64,000 nucleotides of DNA, from assembly GCA_024291935.2 (NCBI GenBank), contig CM044320.1, forward strand, positions 52,456,001 through 52,520,000. The letters run 5' to 3'. The notes under the pieces are model-generated. The model saw nothing but the letters and a program-made list of their open reading frames with translations. It had not been told where the DNA came from and ran no database searches. Position 1 is the stretch's first letter; each line of letters starts with the position of its first letter. Shown in pieces: positions 55,840 to 64,000 of the stretch. The translations under genes and the position numbers were made by a program. This stretch comes from Okapia johnstoni. Lineage: Eukaryota; Chordata; Mammalia; Artiodactyla; Giraffidae.

Positions 55840-56234
55840 AATATTAGGAAGGCACCTACCTTTCTAAAAAGAAATCAATATATTGGCACAAATCACACTG
55901 GAGACACCTCATGACTTCTTTGGTTATTCATTCAGGTCTACGAGTGATTTTCAACTGTTTCTAGGGTGTTCTCCAACAGGTATTCCAGTTCTAGCTTGAG
56001 GTTCAGCTATGTCTTCCTCTCCCTTGATTTTCAAATTTTCCAGAGCAGTAGAGTAGGGAAAAGGGCTGTGGAAGCCAGGTCAGCAACAAAGAGTCCAAAT
56101 TCTCCAGTCAGACCCTGGATCTATCTCTGAACGGGATCACTGGACAAGTTGCAGAACTCCTAACGTGTTTTTCCCTCATCTGTGACCCAGAGTCAGTCAT
56201 CCGACATGCATCATCATCCTAATTCTTGTGAGTA
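55840..56234. other. Intergenic stretch, nothing recognised
   Basis: Short unassigned segment between a SINE and an L1. Confidence 0.4.
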
Positions 56235-57230
56235 CAAACAGCCCAATCAAAAAACGGGCAGGAGATCTAAAAAGATATTTCTCTAAAGTAGACATACAGA
56301 TGGCCAAAGGCACATGAAAAGATATTTAACATCACTAACTACTGGAGAAATGCAAGTCAAAACTACAATGAGGTATTACCTCACACCAGTCAGAATGGCC
56401 AACATCCAAAAGTCTACAAATAATAAATTCTGGAGAGGATGTGGAGAAAATACACTATTGGTGGGAATGTGAATTGGTACAGCCACTATGGAGAAGAGTA
56501 CGGAAGTTCCTCACAAAACTAAAATCAAGCAGCCATATGATCCTGCGATCTCTCTCCTGGCCATATATCTGGAGAAAAACACAATTTGAAAAGATACATG
56601 TACCCCAGTGTTCATAGCAGCACTATTTACAACAGCCAAGACATGGAACCGAAGTGTCCATCGACAGATGAACAGATAAAGATGTGGAGAGATATATATA
56701 TATGCACACTGAAGTATTACTGAACCATAAAAAATTAAATACTGACATTTGCAGGAACATGGATGGGCCTAGCAATTATTATACTAAGTGAAATAAGACA
56801 AAGACAAATATCATACATTGCTCATATGTGGAATCTAAAAACCTATACAAATGAACTTAAATAAGACATAAATAGACTCACAGACATAGAAAAAACTATG
56901 GCTACCAAAGGGGAAAATGGGCATGGGTGATACATTAGGAGTTAGGGATTAAAATATACACACTACTATACATAAAATACATAACCACCAATGACTTACT
57001 CATATAGCACAGGGAACTCTATTCAGTATCTTGTAAAAACCTATAATGCAAGAGAATGTAAAAAATTAATATATATATATGTGAGATATATATATGTATG
57101 TGAATATATATATGTTTGTGTGTGTGTGTCTGTATGCGTGTGTGTGAATCACTTTGCTGTATACCTGAAACTAACATGACATTGTAAATCAACTATATTT
57201 CAATTTCCAATAAAAAATTAAAAAGAAAGG
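56235..57230 (+). mobile_element. L1 LINE, about 1 kb 3' part
   Basis: ORF2 end (aatcaaaaaacgggcaggag, tctggagaggatgtggagaa, accccagtgttcatagcagc, gatggatgggcctagc-type text) is followed by the 3'UTR (aactctattcagtatcttgt, gaaactaacatgacattgta) and an A-rich end. Stops break ORF2. A TA/TG microsatellite lies at 57,070-57,146. Confidence 0.88.
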
Positions 57231-57499
57231 CCATTTTAACATGAATAGTAAGCAGAAAATCCATCTTCAGATAGAGTAGTTCATTTAACACATTTAAATT
57301 TAGAAAAAACATATTTATGTTTCCTTGTTTTTTCATTTTACCATGAATATCCATTTGTGAGCCTATATGCAGGAAACACTTACGTAAAGCATTCTCTGAT
57401 GCTAAACAAAGTGGGTCAGGATGCCTGACCCTCTTCCAGTTTGGCAGGGAAATGACAAGTCCTAGCCTGATGACTATTAATACTTCAGCTACTGAAGGA

Positions 57500-57695
57500 C
57501 ATTTTAATCAAATCACTTAATTTAATCCTCACAGCCATTCTACTAATATTGCCATTCTACAGATAAGGAAAGGAAGGCTTAAAGAATGTACTACTTTCTC
57601 AAAGTAGCAAAACTAGCAAGTGGTAAAGTTACTATTCAAATTCATGTCTATATAGTTCCATAGTTCATGTTCAAAAACTTTATGCAATGCTATCT
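57500..57695 (+). repeat. MIR SINE remnant
   Basis: MIR core order: taatttaatcctcacagcca, ccattctacagataaggaaa, aaaactagcaagtggtaaag. Confidence 0.75.
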
Positions 57696-57935
57696 CTCAG
57701 AAGTATAAAATATGAAAAGTCTAATTCACTGTATATTTCTTCTCAAGCCACACCTACAAACTTCTAAAGTTGACTGATTACTTTGAGTTGACTCGAGATT
57801 TGTTAATAGATTCTCAGCCTTGGCACAGATATTTTCTGCCAGGTAATTCTTGGTTAGGGGGGGCTTTTCTGAACATTGTAGACCATTTCACAACATCCCT
57901 GGCTTCTACCCACTAGATGCTGGTGGTACTCTCTT

Positions 57936-58158
57936 TGAGTGCCTGCATGTTCACTCAGTGATATCTGACTCTTTGCGACCCCATGGACTACAGCACGCCA
58001 GGCTCCTCTGTTCATGGAATTCTCAAGGCAAGGAATACTGGAGTGGGTTGCCATTTCCTTTTCCAGGGGACCTTCCTGACCCAGGGATATAACTCCTGTT
58101 TCCTGTGTCTCCTGAATTGGCAGGTGGATTCTTTAACACTGAGCCACTTGGGAAGCCC
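57936..58158 (-). mobile_element. Bov-tA SINE with TSD
   Basis: Reverse copy flanked by the 8 bp TSD actctctt at 57,928-57,935 and 58,159-58,166. The head has an extra gtttcctgt before gtctcctgaattgg. Confidence 0.93.
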
Positions 58159-58166
58159 ACTCTCTT

Positions 58167-59708
58167 CTGGGCTATCTATAGTGATAATAATAACAAAATA
58201 TCTTTGGACACTGCCAAATGCTACCTGAGAGGCAAAACTGCCCCTGGTCAAGAACCACTGGCTTAATTTCAGTCTTGCTGTATGGGTGCATCCAAAGACA
58301 ACCTCAACATTATACAAAAGTGGGAATAGTTGCAGTGTGAACAAACATATTTTCCATGACTGGCTCTGTAAGACAGTTTTTAATAAGCAACAGCTTTGTC
58401 TTTTAATTCAAATATCATTGAAAACGTTACTCATAACTATGATTTTTAGATAAATTTAGCTTGTGTAAAAAAGCAATTTTATTTTCCTTAGTATGAGGAT
58501 AGCTCTGAAAGTTTATTACAAACCAAGTAAAGCAGTAACAATCCCTTTATAAGGCTAACATACAAAGGATGTTCATGGAATAATTGACACCATCCAATTG
58601 AAAAGGCTTCCTCCCGATATGATACAGCCACTAGCAAGATCAAAAAGTCTCTCCAGACTGAATATAGATGGCAGCGAGACATCAAATGGGACCTGAAAAG
58701 AAGCATAAAAGCATTCATGAAATGCTTTGTTTCAAACTGTTGACTGAAGTAACATTCTCAAAACACACAAACACCAATTCTAGGTAATGATCTTATGTGA
58801 AATATTCTTAACTCTTGCCTAAGATAAGACACAAAATTTTACATCTCTACTTTGCTGAAATGCCCCATATATCATTTTCTATTCTAACAAGACTCATATC
58901 TATGAATATATAAAAGTGGCATACAGATTCATGTCTGTAAATCTACAAAAATGAGCCTACAAAATGGTAGACATTTCTAGAAATATGCACCATTTGATTT
59001 TATATAATCATTGCATATGATTTTAAGTTTAGGAATTTTAGTCCAGTTCCTAATGAACCACTTCCCTTCAGAATACACTGCACAGTGGACAAATCTCTCC
59101 CCCTCATTTTGAGTTTAAATTCTGACATGGTAAAGTGAATTATGTTTGGAATTCCTTCTTTCTGAAAGAAACACATGGCTAGCACATTGAGGACTAGTGC
59201 AGCCAAAGTCATCTGAAAAATGGAAAATAAAGACTATTTCTGGGGTCATGGCACACTGGTTATTTAAGTGGGAAGAAGGGCAAGAAAGAGAGATCAAACA
59301 TGAAGGAAAGGAAACAAGTGTTTACTTGTTTCTGGGAAAGCATTTCATGCAGACTTAGATACTTGTGAAGATATATGAGCAAACAGCATGTAGAATGGTC
59401 ACCATGAATTAAATCCTTGAGGCCCTGAATCCTTGTAAGAAACTAGAGGACAAGTTTTATTAATGCCTTGTCTTCTTGTTAAATGAAACTTTTATTCTGA
59501 AGAAAATGCAATGAACTTAAAAATAGAAGCTGGTTTTAATTTATTTTTCTTCACTTCATTGGATTAAAAAATGATAAAAGCATTCCAATACTTTCTATAA
59601 CTTCAGACAATAAAGACTTGGAAAATTAATAATATCATGCTTTTTAAATTCTGAAGTAATCAGTGTTAGCAGTTTAAAGAGTTTAAACTAAAATTCCTTT
59701 CCAAAACA
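58167..59708. other. Intergenic stretch, nothing recognised
   Basis: About 1.5 kb without a recognisable repeat or exon. Unique-looking, AT-rich. Confidence 0.5.
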
Positions 59709-59867
59709 ACAGAGGATGAGATGGTTGGATGGCATCACCGACTCAATGGACATGAGTCTGAGTAAACTCCGGGAATTGGTGATGGACAGGGAGGCCTGGT
59801 GTGCTGCGGTTCATGGGGTCGCAAAGAGTCGGACACGACTGAGTGACTGAACTGAACTGAACTGAAC
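59709..59867 (+). mobile_element. BovB LINE 3' tail fragment
   Basis: A 159 bp BovB end with a clean (ctgaa)n tail: gatggttggatggcatcacc to gactgagtgactgaactgaa. Little diverged. Confidence 0.92.
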
Positions 59868-60044
59868 AGATGTACAACTATCTGTATGAGGTTTTCTTTT
59901 TCTTTTTTTTCTTTACTTCTTTCTTTTGAAGTAGGGTAACTGGATTTCCATTATTTGCTTTTTCAATTACTAATATGTAAGATAAATTCCACCTTAACCA
60001 ATTCAGGGAGGCAGAATAACCACATGGAGTTTAAAAGTGTGTCA

Positions 60045-60478
60045 ACTGAACTGTGGTGGATGAACCTCTGTTATACAGAATGAAGTTAAGTCAGAAAACT
60101 AAATATCATATATTAACGCATATATATGCAATCTAGAAAAATACTAAAGAACCTATTTGCAGGGCAGGAATAGAGACACAGACATAGAGAATGGATGTGT
60201 GGATGCAGCAGGGTAAGGAGAGGGTGGGACAAATTGAGAGAGTAACATTGACATATATATATATACTCCCATGTGTAAAATAGATAGCTAAAGGGAAGTT
60301 GCTGTATAACACAGGGAGTCAGCCTGGTGCTCTGTGATGATTTAGAGGAGTGGGATTGTGGTGGGTGGGAGGGAGACTCAAGAGAAGGGATATATGTATA
60401 CTTATAGCTGATTCATGTTGTTGTACAGCAGAAACCAACACAACATTGTCAAGTAATTATTCTCCAATTTTTTAAAAA
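60045..60478 (+). mobile_element. L1 LINE 3' fragment
   Basis: L1 3'UTR text: gttatacagaatgaagttaa, agctaaagggaagttgctgt, acacagggagtcagcctggt, ttgttgtacagcagaaacca. It carries the same G-rich tract (60,352-60,373) in the same relative place as the copy at 17,016. Confidence 0.9.
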
Positions 60479-60599
60479 ATTGTGTATATTCTAGAGTAAG
60501 ACTGCTTGATTCAAATTCAGACCTCACCATACACCAGCTATGTGATGTTGAGTAAAATATTTGATTTGTTTAAATTTTAATTTCCTAATTTTACTAATT

Positions 60600-61135
60600 C
60601 AGTCTATACCACAAATATGCTTTCTGTTTCCATGTATCAACATAGGCCTATTCTGGATAATTCATAAAAAGGGAATCATAAATTATGTGACCTTTTATGT
60701 CTGGCTTTTTTAACTTAATATTTTGGAGGTTCATCCACCATTGCTGTGTTTACAAATACTTTGTTCCTTTTAATGAGTAATGCTCCATTTTATGTATATA
60801 CCACATTTGTTTATCTAATCATATATTGATGGACATTTGTATTGTTTCCACATTTTGGCCATTGTGAAAAGTGTTGCTGTTAACATACAAATACAAGTTT
60901 TGCTTGAACATCTCATTTCAGTTTGCAGGGTCCATATCTAGGAGTGAAATTCCTGAATCACATGGTAATTGTACACTTCAGTTACTGAAGAACTACCAAA
61001 CTGTTTTACATAGAGGTTGCAACATTTTACATTCCCACAGGTAATGTATGATGGTTTGAATTTTTTCACATCGTCTCCAACATGTATTTTTTCACTGTAC
61101 AAGTTTCATATGTATAATATTATAATTCGATGTCT
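60600..61135 (-). mobile_element. Older L1 LINE, reverse
   Basis: Reverse L1 text: attttggaggttcatccacc, tgatggacatttgtattgtt, ttgcagggtccatatctagg, aacattttacattcccacag. Confidence 0.75.
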
Positions 61136-61434
61136 GTATATACTGCAAACTGATGACCCACACAACTCCAGTTGCTATCACCACCATAAAGTTGACCTTC
61201 TTCACCTATTTTGCCCACTCCTCAACCCCTTCCCCCTCTGGTTACCACTAATACATTCTCTTTATCTATGAGTTTGTTTTTATTTTGTTTACTTGTTTAG
61301 TTTTTAGATTCCACATATGAATGAAATCATACAGTTTTTGTCTCTCTCCATCTGACTTTATTTCACTTAGCATAATAATCTCAAGGTCCATCCATGTTGT
61401 CGCAAATGGCAGGATTTCATTTTTTTTGTGACTA

Positions 61435-61690
61435 AGTAGTGTTTCATTTTATATTTAAATATACATATCATTTATATTTAAATATAAATATTCATTTATA
61501 TTTATATTTAAACATAAACATATTTTATATTTAATTTTATATTTCATATATTTAAATGAATATATATTTTATATTAATTTATATTTATATTTAAATATTT
61601 ATTTCATTTTATATTTAAATGAGTAGTATTTCATTTTATATTTAAAATATATTTAATAGATTTTATATTTCATTTTATACTTAAAGAAGA
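61435..61690. repeat. AT-rich internal expansion within L1
   Basis: The block agtagtrtttcattttatat followed by ttaaa occurs at 61,435 and again at 61,622. The 187 bp between are variants of atttaaatat/tttatattt. It expands the L1 site normally reading agtagtattccattgta. Confidence 0.75.
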
Positions 61691-62087
61691 TTTAAATCTT
61701 CTTTATCTAGTCCTCTATCAGTGGATATTTAGGTCGTTTCCACATCTTAGCTATTGTAACTAATGCTGCAGTGAACATAGGAGTATATGTAATTTTTCAA
61801 ATCAGTGCTTTCATGTTCTTTGGATAAATACTCAAAAGTGGAATAGTTGTGTCATATAATACTTCTATTCTCAATTTTTTGAGGGATCACCACAGTTTTC
61901 CAGAGTGACTACAGCAATTTACAGTCCCACCAAAGGTATACAAAGGTTCCCTTTTGTCCACATCTTCTCTAACATTTGTTACTTCTTGTCTTTTCAATAA
62001 TAGTCATTCTAACAGGTATGAGGTTACATCTCATTGTACCTTTGACTTGCATTTCCCTAATAATTAGTGATATTGAACATATTTTCA

Positions 62088-62300
62088 TGTGACTGTTGCT
62101 GTTCAGTTGCTAAGTCATGTTCGATTTTTTGTGACCCCATGGACTGCAGCATGCCAGGCTTCCGGGTCCTTCACTATCTCCCAGAGTTTGCTCAAACTCA
62201 TGTCCATTGTGTTGATGATGCTATCCAACCATTCATCTTCTGTTGCCCCCTTTTCCTCCTGCCCTCAATATTTCCCAGCATCAGGGTCTTTTTGTTAGCC
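62088..62300 (-). mobile_element. BovB LINE 3' tail nested in L1
   Basis: Reverse BovB end: gttgctgttcagttgctaag to cccagcatcagggtcttttt. L1 sequence continues on both sides, so the BovB is the younger insertion. Confidence 0.92.
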
Positions 62301-62751
62301 ATCTCTATGTCTTCTTCAGAAAAATGTTTATTCAGATCCCTACCTATTTTTAAATTGTTTTTTTTTTTGCTTGCTTGTTTTTATCTCATAATATGAGTTC
62401 TTTATATATTTTGGATATTAATCCCTTAATATATGATTTGCAAATATCTCCTTCTATTAAGTGGGATAACTTCATTTTGATAATGGTTTCCTTCACTGGG
62501 CAGAAGCTTTTAATTTGATGTAGTCCCATTTATCTTCGCTTTTATTTCCCAGATCCACAAAAACCTTGTTAAGCCAGATGTTAATGAATTGACCATCTAT
62601 ATTGTCTTCTAGGAATTTCATGATTTTAGATATTACAGTTAAGTCTTCTAGCTATACTTTTTTAGATTACTTTTTTTCCTCTTTTTAAAATTGAAGTATA
62701 GTTAATTTACAATGTTGTATTATTTCAGTTATACAGCAAAATGGTACAGTT

Positions 62752-62784
<33 letters not shown>

Positions 62785-63157
62785 ATTCTTTCTCAGATTC
62801 TTTTCCATTCTAAGTTATTGCAAGACACTGAATATAGTTCCCTGAGCTATACACACAAGGTCCTTGTTGTTTATCTATGTAATAGTATGTAAATATTAAT
62901 CCTCAACTCTTAATTTATCTCCCTCAACCCTCATCTTCTTTGATAACCATAAGCTTGTTTGCTATGTCTATGACTCTGTTTCTGGTTTGTATGTTTTGTA
63001 AATAAGTTCATTTGCATCATTTTTTAAAATATGATACAGTGAAATAAATGATACATGATTTTTTCTTTTCTCTAACTTACTACAATTAGTGTGATCATAT
63101 CTAGGTCCATTCACATTGCTGCCAATGGCATTATTTCATTCTTTTTTATAGTTGAGT

Positions 63158-64000
63158 AAAAGAAAGGCAATGCCAAAGAATGCTCAAACTACCGCACAAC
63201 TGCACTCATCTCACATGCTAGTAAAGTAATGCTCAAAATTCTCCAAGCCAGGCTTCAGCAATACGTGAACTGTGAAATTCCAGATGTTCAAGCTGGTTTT
63301 AGAAAAGGCAGAGGAACCAGAGATCAAATTGCCAACATTCACTGGGTCATCAAAAAAGCAAGAGAGTTTCAGAAAAACATCTACTTTTGCTTTATTGACT
63401 ATGTCAAAGCCTTTGACTGTGTGGATCACAATAAACTGTGGAAAATTCTGAAAGAGATGGGAATATCAGACCACCTGACCTGCCTCTTGAGAAACCTGTA
63501 TGCAGGTCAGGAAGCAACAGTTAGAACTGGACATGGAACAACAGACTGTTTCCAAATAGGAAAAGGAGTACGTCAAGGCTGTATATTGTCACCCTGCTTA
63601 TTTAACTTATATGCAGAGTACATCATGAGAAACGCTGGGCTGGATGAAGCACAAGCTGGAATCAAGACTGCCAGGAGAAATATCAATAACCTCAGATATG
63701 CAGATGCTTTTGAACTGTGGTGTTGGAGAAGACTCTTGAGAGTCCCTTGGACTGCAAGGAGATCCAACCAGTCCATCCTAAAGGAGATCAGTTCTGGGTG
63801 TTCATTGGAAGGACTGATGTTGAAGCTGAAACTCCAATACTTTGGCCACCTGATGTGAAGAGCTGACTCGTCTGAAAAGACCCTGATGCTGGGAAAGATT
63901 TAGGGTGGGAGGAGAAGGGGAGGACAGAGGATGAGATAGTTGGATGGCATCACTGACTCAATGGACATGAGTTTGGGTAAACTCCAGGAGTTGGTGATGG
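63158..64000 (+). mobile_element. BovB LINE with internal deletion, runs off right edge
   Basis: Sense BovB begins within the RT domain (gaaaggcaatgccaaagaat) and passes the palm motifs. It then jumps at 63,702-63,706 to the C-terminal coding end and continues into the 3'UTR at the window edge. About 395 bp present in the copy at 32,081 is missing. The 5' end is truncated against L1 sequence. Confidence 0.95.
63229..63858 (+). pseudogene. BovB reverse transcriptase remnant (209 codons, deleted core)
   Basis: The open frame carries RT motif A (FIDYVKAFD, residues 55-63) and motif B (VRQGCILSP, residues 114-122). It then has YAD at 157-159, followed at once by AFELWCWRR, which normally lies far downstream. 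The second catalytic Asp of YADD and the thumb-side region are therefore lost, although the frame stays open. The endonuclease domain is absent (5' truncation). The protein could not be an active RT. The family is the RTE-type BovB of ruminants, known for horizontal spread. There is no sign that it is a host gene. Confidence 0.93.

Larger units (their letters stand above)
61136..63157 (-). mobile_element. L1 LINE(s), reverse, broken by BovB copies
   Basis: Reverse L1 3'UTR (tcttcacctattttgcccac, tctctccatctgactttatt) runs into ORF2 end text (ttcattctaacaggtatgag). It resumes after a BovB with tgttagccatctctatgtct. At about 62,680 a second L1 3'UTR start (aaaattgaagtatagttaat) follows. A (TG)n run lies at 62,757-62,784. 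The L1 stops abruptly at 63,157, where another BovB begins. Confidence 0.8.

Noticed and set aside
23340..64000. CFAP54 3' exons, expected somewhere upstream of NEDD1 on the same strand
   Set aside because: From memory of human gene order CFAP54 lies further away, and no minus-strand exon with splice sites or homology was found here.

Overview
The window is ruminant (bovid-type) nuclear DNA. It is dense in families found only in ruminants or cetartiodactyls: Bov-tA, Bov-A and Bov-A2 SINEs, CHR-type tRNA-derived SINEs and BovB (RTE) LINE fragments. These lie over older mammalian L1, HAL1, L2, MIR, hAT, mariner and LTR debris. Cattle, buffalo, sheep and goat cannot be told apart by reading alone. 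No bacterial gene, CRISPR array, rRNA or free-standing tRNA gene was seen.

Left third (1 to about 23,160): the 5' part of one protein-coding gene on the minus strand, recognised as NEDD1, a centrosomal WD40 protein that recruits gamma-tubulin ring complexes. Five coding exons were placed by splice sites, phase and similarity to the remembered human protein: 20,583-20,448, 16,468-16,374, 13,128-13,012, 11,171-11,031 and 1,225-996. They join in frame to encode residues 1-239 plus two bases of the next codon. The rest of the protein, including the gamma-tubulin-binding C-terminus, lies beyond the left edge. A CpG island at about 22,780-23,330 with ETS, GC-box and E2F-like motifs is the promoter, and a short 5'UTR exon with a GTGAGG donor lies near 23,090. 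The intron after the first coding exon has a full-consensus U12-type donor (GTATCCTTT) and a plausible U12 branch site, so it is probably spliced by the minor spliceosome. This is the most interesting functional signal in the window.

Right two thirds (about 23,340 to 64,000): intergenic DNA upstream of NEDD1, with no supported protein-coding exon. It holds several nests of repeats inside repeats: 27.8-29.2 kb (L1 > hAT > BovB), 38.3-39.5 kb (LTR > CHR SINE > BovB, plus Bov-A), 41.7-42.3 kb (LTR > Bov-A), 48.3-49.0 kb (hAT > Bov-A) and 61.1-64.0 kb (L1 with two BovB pieces). Two repeat-poor blocks, about 43,950-44,560 and 53,040-53,500, have the AT-rich, homeodomain- and octamer-rich look of conserved non-coding elements.

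The window ends in a BovB reverse transcriptase fragment whose open frame runs through a microhomology-flanked internal deletion in the catalytic YADD motif. I found no convincing previously undescribed system. Repeat family names and family-wide comparisons are from memory, not a database search, and boundaries without a stated target-site duplication (TSD) are accurate only to about 10-50 bp.
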